From: a virus | Reading direction: 5' to 3' (one strand) | IMG/VR virus record: IMGVR_UViG_3300042562_000640 | Coordinates: 1-52,671 of that record | Length of the DNA: 52,671 nt | Part shown: positions 8,637-16,450 of the stretch, in pieces | How the letters are laid out: each line of letters starts with the position of its first letter | How positions within the stretch are numbered: the first letter of the stretch is position 1 | Made by a program: the position numbers and the translations under genes | The notes under the pieces: model-generated | The model's input: only the letters and a program-made list of their open reading frames with translations | The model's database searches: none | What the model was told of the DNA's origin: nothing

Positions 8637-9851
8637 ATGTTCAACAAAAAGGTAGCCGCATTGGCACTTTTTGTTATGATGTTTGGTAGCACTTTAGCAC
8701 AAACGACAAGTGGAACCTCTAGCACAACTGGGGGAACAACGACAGGGACTACAAGTCTTATCAATCAAGGCACATACGATAGTAAATCATTAGTAGATAC
8801 TAATAGTACTTCTAATAGTGTCAGTACAGTTAACAGTAATAGCAATGCTACAAGTACAAGCACTGCTACAAGCAATTCAACTGTTAACAGTACCTCGGTA
8901 AATACTAACAATAATAATAGTGCAAGTACCAGCACAAATGTTAATACCAACAACAATATTAACAGCGGTACTCAGACGTTAAATAATAACAACGTCAATT
9001 CTGGCACAATGACGTACAATAATAACAACGTCAATTCTGGCACAATGACAAACATTAATCAGAATACATCAACATCTACAAGTAACAATACTAACGTTAA
9101 TACTAATCACAATATTAATAGCGGTACTCAGACGTTTAATAATAACAATGTCAGTACCAGCACTTCAACCAATACCAATATTAATAAAAATGAAAATAGC
9201 GGTACAATGACGTACAATAACAACAATGTTAGTACATCTACAAATAACAACGTAAATACTTCTACAAATAATAATGTAAATACTGGAGATATGACTAATC
9301 GCAATATTAGTACATCTACATCGCAAAGTGTTAATACAAATAATAATGTTAACCAAAATGCAAACATTAATCAGAACATAAATTCTGGCGAAGTAACTAA
9401 CATTAATAAAAACGAAACTCTTATTACACAAAGAGTAATTCAACCTCCACCCACAGCAGTTGCACCTTCAATGATGAGTGGGGGAAACAATGATCTATGT
9501 AGTACTGGATCATCTGGCTCAGTACAAACACAAGTATTTGGTGTTTCATCTGGAGGCACAATACGAGATCTAAATTGTGAAAGATTAAAACTTTCTAAAA
9601 CTCTGTATGACATGGGCATGAAGGTTGCGGCAGTTAGCACTATGTGTCAAGATTATCGTGTATTTAAAGCAATGATGGATGCCGGAACACCTTGTCCAAT
9701 TGATGGCAAGATTGGTGAACAGGCTAAACTTGCATGGGAAGAGAACAAAGATAAAATCCCAACACCACCAAAAGAAGACAAATATGAAACTGCTAAAAAC
9801 ATTGGCTTCGGCTCTTTGCTTGGCGTTATCGTTCACGCCGCTTTTAAGTAA
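8637..9851 (+). CDS. Secreted Asn/Ser/Thr-repeat protein with conserved Cys-containing C-terminal domain
   Basis: The 404-aa protein begins with a signal peptide (about residues 1-21, ending TLAQ). From about residue 22 to 265 it is a low-complexity stretch built of N-I-N-S-G-T-Q-T, N-V-N-S-G-T-M-T and similar units. The C-terminal part (about 275-404) is ordinary sequence with paired cysteines (NNDLCSTGSSG, RDLNCERLKL, STMCQDYRVF, GTPCPIDGK). It ends with a hydrophobic helix near the terminus. The repeats look like a beta-solenoid or flexible stalk; the C-terminal domain resembles conserved proteins of unknown function in other phages. An exported or surface/virion role is inferred. A strong AGGAG site precedes the ATG. 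Confidence 0.75.
   Translation: MFNKKVAALALFVMMFGSTLAQTTSGTSSTTGGTTTGTTSLINQGTYDSKSLVDTNSTSNSVSTVNSNSNATSTSTATSNSTVNSTSVNTNNNNSASTSTNVNTNNNINSGTQTLNNNNVNSGTMTYNNNNVNSGTMTNINQNTSTSTSNNTNVNTNHNINSGTQTFNNNNVSTSTSTNTNINKNENSGTMTYNNNNVSTSTNNNVNTSTNNNVNTGDMTNRNISTSTSQSVNTNNNVNQNANINQNINSGEVTNINKNETLITQRVIQPPPTAVAPSMMSGGNNDLCSTGSSGSVQTQVFGVSSGGTIRDLNCERLKLSKTLYDMGMKVAAVSTMCQDYRVFKAMMDAGTPCPIDGKIGEQAKLAWEENKDKIPTPPKEDKYETAKNIGFGSLLGVIVHAAFK
8890..9420 (+). repeat. Asn-rich tandem-repeat coding region
   Basis: Within the 8637 gene, short units such as acgtcaattctggcacaatg recur almost exactly (for example about 8990-9010 and about 9029-9049). The stretch cggtactcagacgtt also recurs near 8967 and 9123. 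Repeat copies differ by small length changes, which suggests growth by slippage or recombination. Confidence 0.7.
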
Positions 9852-11607
9852 AGCACAAACAGTAGAGCCCGGGCAAGTCTACACTACCGGGAATATTGTA
9901 CAAGATACTCCCTATGGTGGACCTACCCCTTGGGTTGGCGGTGTTTATCAAGACAATCTAACTTGTTGGGGACAACAAGGCGATACAGGATACTGTGGAC
10001 CGAATGCTATCGTGCGTCCAGGCGGTAACATTAACTTCTCTTATGGTTCAACATATCTGTATCAACAACAACATATTTCAACGTTGTTACCTTCTGCTAC
10101 GGGACTTCAAGTCAATGGATATAACTTTGGATTCACAGCAAAGAATGGTAATGGTTGGGATGATGGCCGTGTAGACCAACTGACAGCACTTGTTCGCTTT
10201 TGGGATAACACAGGCGGCAGAGGTGCTAACAATTTATTATACGGAGATGTTTACGATTTAACTCGTAAATATAATTGGACTACATTTGATTACTCCAAAA
10301 CATTTACGACACCTCTTGCAGTACCTTCTATCGGACAAGTACAATACGGATTTATTGGTAGAGACAATAATTTTTGGGCAGGCCCATATGGCCCAGAATT
10401 ATACAATGTAAATTTCAGCTTAAAATATTCTGTAGACCCATGTGCAAGTAATCCATTATACAGCCCAACTTGTTCTGGATATTTAGATGCATTAGCAAAA
10501 TTAATACCCAAGACTGCAGCATCTCCTTTAGAAACAGCATCACCTCCCCCTCCTTTTGAAACAGTTGCAATTGCACCAGGTGCTCCTCCCCCTCCTGGAT
10601 CACCTCCGCCACCAGGCGCACCGCCGGTTCAAGAATCACCGCAACAACCTCAACCGGGACAAAATCCACCCGGGCCAGCAGCGGCTGGACCAGCACCACA
10701 GCAAGCTGCGTCACAACCTGCTGCCAACAATCAACAACCAAGAGCAGGAGAAGTAGCAGATTCTGGAGGTGGAAAAAGTTCATCACCTGTTTCTCTATCA
10801 TCAGTTCTTAGTATGATTAGTTCTAATCAAGATAAAACAGCATCATTAGAAAAATCAGTAGTACAATCTGCAGATGCTCAGGCATTTTCTGCAGGGGAGA
10901 CTGCAAAACAACAAGCAGAGAAAGTTGCAGGAGATGCGCAATCGCAAAGTCTCGGTGGCGGTGCAGGATCATCTACCGGCGGCCAAACGGCAGGAACACA
11001 ATCTTCATTTACACAAACACAAAGTTCGATGGCGGCTTTGCAAGGAAATCAGCAATCAAGCAATGCATCCAATTCTGCAAGAATACAACAATCTATTAAT
11101 ACCAGTGTTAGTTCACAATCAAGCGAAGTAAATTTTGCCGGAGCAACTACTCAACAGAATAGTTATCAAAATACTACAAGGCAAGAAGTTAATGTAGCAA
11201 TGGCTGCACCTATTACCTCATATAGTTTAGCTGCACCTACAAGATCTTCTGCTCAGCCTCAAATTGAAATACCTATGCTCGAAGGAATAAAATTTGGACA
11301 TAGAGGTGCGGTTGATAATGCAATGGAAGCAAAACCATTTATTCCTCAGTTGAATGATAACTCTCAACAAAGTGATAGTGTAAAAAAGAATATAGACAAC
11401 AATGAATTAGCCGGTAATATAACAATAGAATCAATTGCAAAACAGCCTGCAAATTATTCACAATATTTCTTTATGCTACAAGATGTTGCATTTTACGCAC
11501 CAAAAGAAATTTACAAGAATCAAAAGACAGTAGATAATGTTAGAGCATTAAGACAAATGAGTTCAGATAAACTACATCAAGACTTAGTTAACTTACAATA
11601 CAAATAA
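9784..11607 (+). CDS. Large secreted protein with Pro-rich and Gln/Ser-rich regions (607 aa)
   Basis: I place the start at 9784 because the first 26 residues then form a signal peptide (MKLLKTLASALCLALSF...SKA). An earlier in-frame start would bury it. Residues about 27-240 form a folded domain with the motif TCWGQQGDTGYCGPNAI and many Trp, Tyr and Gly. Next come a polyproline linker (about 255-320), a long Gln/Ser/Ala region with repeated SQSS-like units (to about 500), and an ordinary C-terminal helix-rich end. The start overlaps the previous gene by 68 bases, so the two are coupled and probably act together at the cell surface or in the virion. Function unknown. Confidence 0.75.
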   Translation: MKLLKTLASALCLALSFTPLLSKAQTVEPGQVYTTGNIVQDTPYGGPTPWVGGVYQDNLTCWGQQGDTGYCGPNAIVRPGGNINFSYGSTYLYQQQHISTLLPSATGLQVNGYNFGFTAKNGNGWDDGRVDQLTALVRFWDNTGGRGANNLLYGDVYDLTRKYNWTTFDYSKTFTTPLAVPSIGQVQYGFIGRDNNFWAGPYGPELYNVNFSLKYSVDPCASNPLYSPTCSGYLDALAKLIPKTAASPLETASPPPPFETVAIAPGAPPPPGSPPPPGAPPVQESPQQPQPGQNPPGPAAAGPAPQQAASQPAANNQQPRAGEVADSGGGKSSSPVSLSSVLSMISSNQDKTASLEKSVVQSADAQAFSAGETAKQQAEKVAGDAQSQSLGGGAGSSTGGQTAGTQSSFTQTQSSMAALQGNQQSSNASNSARIQQSINTSVSSQSSEVNFAGATTQQNSYQNTTRQEVNVAMAAPITSYSLAAPTRSSAQPQIEIPMLEGIKFGHRGAVDNAMEAKPFIPQLNDNSQQSDSVKKNIDNNELAGNITIESIAKQPANYSQYFFMLQDVAFYAPKEIYKNQKTVDNVRALRQMSSDKLHQDLVNLQYK

Positions 11608-11616
11608 GGAAGTAAA

Positions 11617-12204
11617 ATGGGAGAAGAAATTAAAAACGTCAACGCTAAGATTGACGACGCAGAAGCTGCCGTAAAGAAATATGCAAGTAAAGATACTGTT
11701 ATTAGTATTGGTGGTTATGAATTTACTCCTGCAAAATTAATGGTCGCTGCTACTATTGTGTCATCTGTGTTAGGTGGCTTATATGGGACATTTGAAGTAT
11801 ATAAAGATTACGTAGGTATGAAGAAAAAGATTGCATCATACGAAGCGCCAGACTTGTCGGGATTTGATAAGCGTCTGGCGGTTATAGAAGAAAATAGTCA
11901 AAAGGGTGCAGATTATACCCGTGATATTAAAGTTGATTTGAAAAACGATATTCGCCGTAATGAAACAGTAACCGAACAAGTGGAACGTAGTGTTAAAAAT
12001 GCGCAACGTGAAACAGAATCAGAAATGCGTGATATGCGTAAAGCAGTTCGTGAGGATTTAGAAAAAGCTCGTAATGAAGCCAATGTTATTCGTAGAGAAA
12101 TGGCTGAAGCACGTAGAGAGATCGAACGTGAGGTTATCCAGTTGAAGAAAGAAGTTGATAGCAAAATTCAAAAAGCTATTGACAATCCATTAGCGAATAA
12201 ATAA
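11617..12204 (+). CDS. Membrane-anchored coiled-coil protein (195 aa)
   Basis: One hydrophobic segment (about residues 40-60, KLMVAATIVSSVLGGLYGTF) is followed by a long, highly charged Arg/Glu coiled coil (about 85-190, with repeated REMAEARREIE-like heptads). AAGGAAG precedes the ATG. This architecture fits a bitopic inner-membrane protein with a long helical rod. It could be part of a lysis, spanin-like or virion-assembly device, but no family signature decides this. Confidence 0.7.
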   Translation: MGEEIKNVNAKIDDAEAAVKKYASKDTVISIGGYEFTPAKLMVAATIVSSVLGGLYGTFEVYKDYVGMKKKIASYEAPDLSGFDKRLAVIEENSQKGADYTRDIKVDLKNDIRRNETVTEQVERSVKNAQRETESEMRDMRKAVREDLEKARNEANVIRREMAEARREIEREVIQLKKEVDSKIQKAIDNPLANK

Positions 12205-12350
12205 TGTTTGCTACAGTTCTGGCCTTTGCCTTGCAGGTACAACTACCTGCTTGTAAAAAATGGACCTGGATTGGCGATGTCTATAATAGAAAAGTGATTT
12301 GTTTGGAGTGGAGAAAAGAAGAAAAACCCAAAGAAGGTAAAAAGAAATGA
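12204..12350 (+). CDS. Conserved micro-protein with hydrophobic N-terminus (48 aa)
   Basis: A short frame starts at ATG 12204, overlapping the previous stop (TAATG), and ends in an ATGA overlap with the next gene. It encodes MFATVLAFALQVQLPACKKW and a Lys-rich tail. Double coupling to both neighbours and a hydrophobic start followed by conserved-looking W-T-W-x-G-D-V-Y support a real gene. Similar peptides occur in other marine T4-like phages. Function unknown. Confidence 0.65.
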   Translation: MFATVLAFALQVQLPACKKWTWIGDVYNRKVICLEWRKEEKPKEGKKK

Positions 12351-12844
12351 TAGATCCAATGACAGCACTCGCAGGCATACAGTCTGCAATAAGCATGGTT
12401 AAAAAAGCTAGTAAAGTAGCTAATGATCTAGGCTCTCTTGCTCCCATGATTGGGAAAATGTTTGACGCTAAGAGTACTGCTACTAAAGCATTGATGGAAG
12501 CCAAAAAGTCTAAGAAAGGTTCTAATATGGGAACCGCACTTCAGATTGAAATGGCATTAGAACAAGCCAGAGCATTTGAAGAAGAATTAAAGATGTTGTT
12601 TATGCAGACAGGCAAGATTGACGTATGGAATAAGATCAAAGCTCGCCAAGCAGAAATGGACGCGGACGATGCTAATGATATAAGAATGTTCAACGATCAA
12701 GAACGCAAGCGTAAACAAAAAGAAGAAGAATTAAACGAATGGGCAATGATACTTGGTGGAGCTGCTTTTGTCTTGTTCATATTGTTTATTGGTGGCTATG
12801 AACTAATGCAGTTTTGTCAAACAGGTAATAGGTGCGGAAGATGA
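12347..12844 (+). CDS. Conserved phage protein with C-terminal membrane segment (165 aa)
   Basis: The 165-aa protein starts MIDPMTALAGIQSAISMVKKA and has an amphipathic helical body with Lys/Glu-rich coiled coil. One transmembrane helix lies near the end (about 140-158, MILGGAAFVLFILFIGGYE). It is recognisable as a family common in T4-like cyanophages and pelagiphages, with no known role. It is coupled at both ends by ATGA overlaps. Confidence 0.7.
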   Translation: MIDPMTALAGIQSAISMVKKASKVANDLGSLAPMIGKMFDAKSTATKALMEAKKSKKGSNMGTALQIEMALEQARAFEEELKMLFMQTGKIDVWNKIKARQAEMDADDANDIRMFNDQERKRKQKEEELNEWAMILGGAAFVLFILFIGGYELMQFCQTGNRCGR

Positions 12845-12990
12845 ACGAATACCAAAAAACATTTGATATGTGTTTAAAAATATTTGTATATGGTAGCGTG
12901 GCGTTATATTTTTTAGGGTTTCTTAAATTTCTTCCAGATGACTTATCAGATAGATTAGTTAACGGGTTAATAGGTAGATTTTTACCTTAA
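12841..12990 (+). CDS. Small membrane protein (49 aa)
   Basis: ATG at 12841 overlaps the previous stop (ATGA). The 49-aa product has one hydrophobic helix (about residues 11-31, CLKIFVYGSVALYFLGFLKF) and a short polar C-terminus. No family is recognised. It is part of the run of membrane micro-proteins. Confidence 0.6.
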   Translation: MNEYQKTFDMCLKIFVYGSVALYFLGFLKFLPDDLSDRLVNGLIGRFLP

Positions 12991-13009
12991 TATTTAAAAG
13001 GAGACAATT

Positions 13010-13126
13010 ATGTTAGATATTTTACTTTGGGTAGCAGTAGGGGCATTTATCGGCTGGAATTTTCCACAACCATTCTGGGCTAAGATGATGCAAGAAAAAA
13101 TTCAAGCAATGATTGCTAAGAAATAA
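13010..13126 (+). CDS. Small membrane protein (38 aa)
   Basis: A strong AAAAGGAG site precedes ATG 13010. The 38-aa peptide is MLDILLWVAVGAFIGWNFPQ followed by a short amphipathic Lys-rich helix. The W-N-x-P-Q-P-x-W motif after the membrane helix looks conserved and similar peptides occur in other T4-like marine phages. Function unknown. Confidence 0.65.
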   Translation: MLDILLWVAVGAFIGWNFPQPFWAKMMQEKIQAMIAKK

Positions 13127-13135
13127 GGAAGCAGT

Positions 13136-13684
13136 ATGTCAGAAGAAAAGAAACCATTATCACGTTCTGAGCGTGAAGCGCAAATTAAAGATAAAGCAGG
13201 TTGGTTAATTACTGTACTTGCTGCTCTTTTAGCTATTAATACTTACATTGCGTCAGGCAATAGTTCTAAGGTATTAAACAATACTATTAAAGCAAATGAT
13301 ACTTGGGCATTCTATCAGGCAAAATCTATTAAACAGACATTAGCTGAAATGGCTAGAGACGATGCGGTTGAAAGAAAACAATTTGAAAAGGCAGATAAAT
13401 TAACTGCAAAAATTAATAGATACGAGAGCGAGCCTGCAACGGGTGAGGGTAAGAAAGAGTTATTTGCTAAAGCCCGAGCATTAGAAGCAGAGCGCGATCA
13501 AGTACGTAAATCAGGGCCCTGGATGACATTTGCTGGCTCAGGGTTCCAGATTTCTATTGTTCTACTATCAGCTAGTATCTTAGCTGTTGCACCTGCCTTG
13601 TATTTGGCAAGTATTGCTGTTGGCGCATTATCCGCGTTGTTAATGAGCCAAGGAATATGGCTCTGGTTGCCGATTGTACTATAA
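13136..13684 (+). CDS. DUF4337-like membrane protein (182 aa)
   Basis: The protein has an N-terminal transmembrane helix (about 22-40) and the DUF4337 signature NDTWAFYQAKSIKQT (about 62-76). A charged coiled-coil middle follows, then two C-terminal membrane helices (about 128-178). DUF4337 proteins are bacterial inner-membrane proteins of unknown function. It is unusual cargo for a phage and, with a stop overlapping the iscU start (TAATG), it is coupled to the Fe-S cassette. Whether it has any link to iron is unknown. Confidence 0.8.
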   Translation: MSEEKKPLSRSEREAQIKDKAGWLITVLAALLAINTYIASGNSSKVLNNTIKANDTWAFYQAKSIKQTLAEMARDDAVERKQFEKADKLTAKINRYESEPATGEGKKELFAKARALEAERDQVRKSGPWMTFAGSGFQISIVLLSASILAVAPALYLASIAVGALSALLMSQGIWLWLPIVL

Positions 13685-14091
13685 TGGCCTATTCACAACA
13701 AGTAATTGATCATTATGAAAATCCCAGGAATGTGGGATCTTTTGACAAGACTGATACTGATATTGGTACCGGTATGGTCGGTGCGCCAGCTTGCGGCGAC
13801 GTAATGAAACTACAAATAAAGGTTGACCATGATACAGGTATTATTACAGATGCGAAATTTAAAACGTATGGCTGCGGATCGGCTATTGCGAGTTCGAGTC
13901 TCATTACAGAATGGGTCAAAGGAAAAACCCTTGACCAAGCAGGATCAATTAAAAATTCCGACATTGCCGAAGAACTAGCACTGCCGCCGGTAAAGATACA
14001 TTGTTCGATCCTAGCAGAAGATGCAATTAAAGCCGCAGTAGCCGACTACAAAAGAAAAGAATGGTTAGCAAATCATGATCTCATTAACTGA
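13684..14091 (+). CDS. iscU: Fe-S cluster scaffold IscU
   Basis: IscU is the scaffold on which [2Fe-2S] clusters are built from IscS sulfur and iron. The 135-aa product is full length. Ligand residues Cys37, Asp39, Cys64, His106 and Cys107 are present, as is the LPPVK loop (100-104) that HscA recognises, so it should work with the host IscS and HscA/HscB. The start at 13684 (MAYSQQVIDHYENPRNVG) matches bacterial IscU. The sequence is very close to proteobacterial IscU, implying recent acquisition from a host. It overlaps iscA by 17 bases. Confidence 0.96.
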   Translation: MAYSQQVIDHYENPRNVGSFDKTDTDIGTGMVGAPACGDVMKLQIKVDHDTGIITDAKFKTYGCGSAIASSSLITEWVKGKTLDQAGSIKNSDIAEELALPPVKIHCSILAEDAIKAAVADYKRKEWLANHDLIN

Positions 14092-14401
14092 AAAGGCATA
14101 TGAGAAAGTTAAAACCCTACTTCAGAAACGAGGCAAAGGAGTCGGTATTCGATTGGGTGTAAAGACTACTGGTTGTAGTGGTTTAGCGTATACCATGGAA
14201 TATGTTGACAACTATGTTACTGACGTTAGCACAACAAACTACGCTCAAAAAGATTTTGTAGTATTAGTAGATACTAAAAGTTTAGCTTACTTAAACGGAG
14301 TAGTAATGGATTGGGTTCGTAATGGACTTAATGAAGGATTTGATTTTAAAAACCCCAACGAACGTGACCGATGCGGATGCGGAGAAAGTTTCAGAGTATG
14401 A
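14075..14401 (+). CDS. iscA: A-type Fe-S carrier IscA
   Basis: The 108-aa A-type carrier has the three ligand cysteines Cys34 (TTGCSGLAY), Cys100 and Cys102 (RCGCGESF). The LNEGF segment (85-89) is typical of IscA rather than ErpA. A-type proteins take clusters from IscU and hand them to target enzymes, or store iron. It sits between iscU (17-base overlap) and erpA (ATGA overlap). All key residues are intact. Confidence 0.93.
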   Translation: MISLTEKAYEKVKTLLQKRGKGVGIRLGVKTTGCSGLAYTMEYVDNYVTDVSTTNYAQKDFVVLVDTKSLAYLNGVVMDWVRNGLNEGFDFKNPNERDRCGCGESFRV

Positions 14402-14721
14402 TAACAATAACAGAATCAGCAAAAACAAAAATTCTAGATCTTTTCGCAGAAGAAGGTAATCCTGACTTATGTTTAAGAACATTTGTGCAGGGTGGAGGAT
14501 GTAGCGGAATGAGTTATGGATTCACATTCGATGAGATAATGAACGAAGACGATTTCGAAATGCCGCTTGAAAAAACTAAAATATTAATTGATGCCATGAG
14601 CATGCAATATCTAACAGGCGCAACTGTGGATTACAAAGAAGATATACAAGGTTCACAGTTTGTTATAACTAATCCAAATGCTCAATCCACTTGCGGTTGC
14701 GGTAGTTCGTTTAGTGTATGA
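14398..14721 (+). CDS. erpA: A-type Fe-S carrier ErpA
   Basis: This second A-type carrier of 107 aa has Cys35 ([14 protein letters not shown]), Cys99 and Cys101 (STCGCGSSF). The GFTFDE, VDYKED and ITNPNA segments are those of ErpA. The start at 14398 overlaps the iscA stop and makes the N-terminus shorter than E. coli ErpA. ErpA delivers clusters to apo-enzymes, classically IspG/H and respiratory enzymes. It overlaps the downstream phosphoesterase by ATGA. Confidence 0.92.
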   Translation: MITITESAKTKILDLFAEEGNPDLCLRTFVQGGGCSGMSYGFTFDEIMNEDDFEMPLEKTKILIDAMSMQYLTGATVDYKEDIQGSQFVITNPNAQSTCGCGSSFSV

Positions 14722-15476
14722 AATATCGTGCGATATTTATAAGTGATGTTCACTTAGGTACTCGTGATTGTCAAGCAAACAAGTTAAATAATTTTCTCAA
14801 ACATAATACCGGCGACACCCTCTATTTGGTCGGAGATATTATTGATGCATGGCGTATACAACAGAACAACTGGCGGTGGAAACAAAGCCATACCAACGTT
14901 GTGCGCAGAGTATTAGGTCACGCTAAACGCGGTACGCGGGTTGTTTATGTTGCAGGAAATCACGATGAGTTCTTAAGACCAATGATACCGTATGGTTTTA
15001 GTTTTGGTCTAGTAGAAATTCATAATCAAATAGAACACATAGGTGCTGATGGTAAGCACTATTTAGTAACACACGGTGACTTGTTTGATGGTATAACAAG
15101 GCTAGCACCGTGGATATCATTTTTAGGAGATAAAGCATATGACTTCATTTTGTCACTCAATAGCAAGTTCAATTGGATACGTCATCGTATGGGTTTTGGG
15201 TACTTTAGCCTTAGCAAGTTCCTTAAACACAAAGTAAAAAAAGCAGTAGACTTTATATTTCAGTTTGAAAAGAATCTAGCTGCCTATTGTAAGAAGCGTG
15301 GGTATGATGGAGTTATATGTGGCCACATACACCATGCTGAGATCAAAGAGATAGATGGAATTATCTATATGAATGATGGTGACTGGGTTGAATCATGTAC
15401 GGCACTTGTAGAGCATCATGATGGTCGATGGGAAATAGTTACCTGGACTAAGGAAAAAGATGATGAACCTCAGTAA
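14718..15476 (+). CDS. LpxH-like calcineurin-type phosphoesterase (UDP-2,3-diacylglucosamine diphosphatase family)
   Basis: The 252-aa metallophosphoesterase has the complete metal-binding set: Asp10/His12 (SDVHLG), Asp40 (VGDIIDAW), Asn81-His82-Asp83 (GNHDE), His119 (THGD), and His203/His205 (GHIHHAE). It belongs to the LpxH/COG2908 branch whose members cleave UDP-2,3-diacylglucosamine in lipid A synthesis. This longer subfamily ([15 protein letters not shown] at the end) is not proven to do that reaction. Context with a glycosyltransferase supports an envelope-lipid or LPS role. Start codon overlaps erpA. Confidence 0.85.
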   Translation: MKYRAIFISDVHLGTRDCQANKLNNFLKHNTGDTLYLVGDIIDAWRIQQNNWRWKQSHTNVVRRVLGHAKRGTRVVYVAGNHDEFLRPMIPYGFSFGLVEIHNQIEHIGADGKHYLVTHGDLFDGITRLAPWISFLGDKAYDFILSLNSKFNWIRHRMGFGYFSLSKFLKHKVKKAVDFIFQFEKNLAAYCKKRGYDGVICGHIHHAEIKEIDGIIYMNDGDWVESCTALVEHHDGRWEIVTWTKEKDDEPQ

Positions 15477-16173
15477 TAAAATTACGATTGTTGTGCCTTG
15501 TAAGAATGAAGAAAACTATATTCATCATTTGTTAGATGCTTTGCGCCAACAAGACATTGGCGATACAAGAATCATTATTGCCGATTGCTCTACTGACAAT
15601 ACTAGACAAGTTATACAGGATAATAGCTCTTCATTAAATGTTGAAATTATTGAAGGTGGGCCAGTTTCATTTGCCAAGAATAACGGAGCAAGATTAGTTA
15701 CTACTCCCTACATTTTATTCATTGATGCAGATGTTCGGTTCTTTAAAAACACAGTAATCAAAGATGCCGTTAACGAAATTGTGTCCAATGACTTAGATCT
15801 AATTGGGTTAAACATTAAATGTTATGACAAAGACTTACGTGCAATAATTGGATTTACAATTTTTAATATTATAAATCACATATTAAAATTCTTTTCCCCA
15901 TTTGCAATCGGGGCATTTATGTTGACTCGCAGAGATAGATTTGAAGAATATGGCGGGTTCCCTGAAAAGACAGTAACATCTGAAGATTACTTTCTATCAA
16001 GAATGTATAACCCAAAGAAGTTTAAAATTGCAAATCACTACTTTGGCCAAGATTCTCGCAGGTTTAAAAAGATGGGATACTTCGGTATGGGATGGTATCT
16101 AATTAAGAATTTTATAAACCGAAACAACAAGGCATATTGGGATCGCCTAGATTCTTCCAAATATTGGAATTAA
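15460..16173 (+). CDS. Family 2 glycosyltransferase (GT-A)
   Basis: The 237-aa GT-A enzyme begins with the family 2 strand ITIVVPCKNEENYI and has a DxD motif (FIDADVRF, about residues 85-92). It also has an acceptor-side ED (SEDYFLSRM) and a hydrophobic stretch (about 135-150) that may dip into the membrane. It probably transfers a sugar to a lipid or surface acceptor. It overlaps the LpxH-like gene by 17 bases, with AAGGA before the ATG. An ATG three bases later is equally possible. Confidence 0.85.
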   Translation: MMNLSNKITIVVPCKNEENYIHHLLDALRQQDIGDTRIIIADCSTDNTRQVIQDNSSSLNVEIIEGGPVSFAKNNGARLVTTPYILFIDADVRFFKNTVIKDAVNEIVSNDLDLIGLNIKCYDKDLRAIIGFTIFNIINHILKFFSPFAIGAFMLTRRDRFEEYGGFPEKTVTSEDYFLSRMYNPKKFKIANHYFGQDSRRFKKMGYFGMGWYLIKNFINRNNKAYWDRLDSSKYWN

Positions 16174-16175
16174 TA

Positions 16176-16358
16176 ATGTCTCATATAAAAAAATTTATTG
16201 CTCTTTTTCCCACCCCATTGTTTATGATTATGGGGTTTGTTAATTTGTTTTACTTCAATCTACCCATGTGTGGTGGCCAATCATTTGAAATGGCGTTAAT
16301 GTGGTTTGCCATGTCAATTGCACATTCTAAACCATGGATTAATTTTATAGACAATTAA
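16176..16358 (+). CDS. Small membrane protein (60 aa)
   Basis: ATG 16176 follows the glycosyltransferase stop by 2 bases. The product has two hydrophobic segments (about 8-28 and 39-50) joined by a polar PMCGGQS turn. It is the last gene of the plus-strand block and its stop lies against the end of the convergent peptidase frame. Function unknown. Confidence 0.55.
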   Translation: MSHIKKFIALFPTPLFMIMGFVNLFYFNLPMCGGQSFEMALMWFAMSIAHSKPWINFIDN

Positions 16359-16450
16359 GGTGCTTTAGGTATTGTCCTTGGTCTAGGAATATCCCCAGAT
16401 ACAATCTGAATACCTGTACCAAATATTGGAATTGAATTAGTAAATTTTAT
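16355..16450 (-). other. Displaced C-terminal reading frame of the D,D-peptidase
   Basis: Just after the peptidase stop (16437-16439), another minus-strand frame stays open from 16450 to a TAA at 16355-16357. It encodes a tail containing NSIPIFGTGIQIVSGDIP and ending PKAP, without a start codon. Removing one A from the A4 run at 16445-16448 would fuse it in frame to the peptidase, extending it by about 29 residues. The extended end would overlap the convergent plus-strand stop by 2 bases, as expected for tightly packed convergent genes. This could be a real 1-base indel, a sequencing error or a programmed shift. Confidence 0.5.

Noticed and set aside
8765-9443. Long hydrophobic antisense frames opposite the Asn-rich repeat gene
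   Set aside because: They are shadows of repeated AAT/AAC and ACT codons, read as Leu, Val and Ile on the other strand. They have no ribosome-binding site.
9679-9783. An upstream in-frame extension of the Pro-rich secreted protein
   Set aside because: It would place 35 polar residues before a perfect signal peptide and has no ribosome-binding site; 9784 is the better start.
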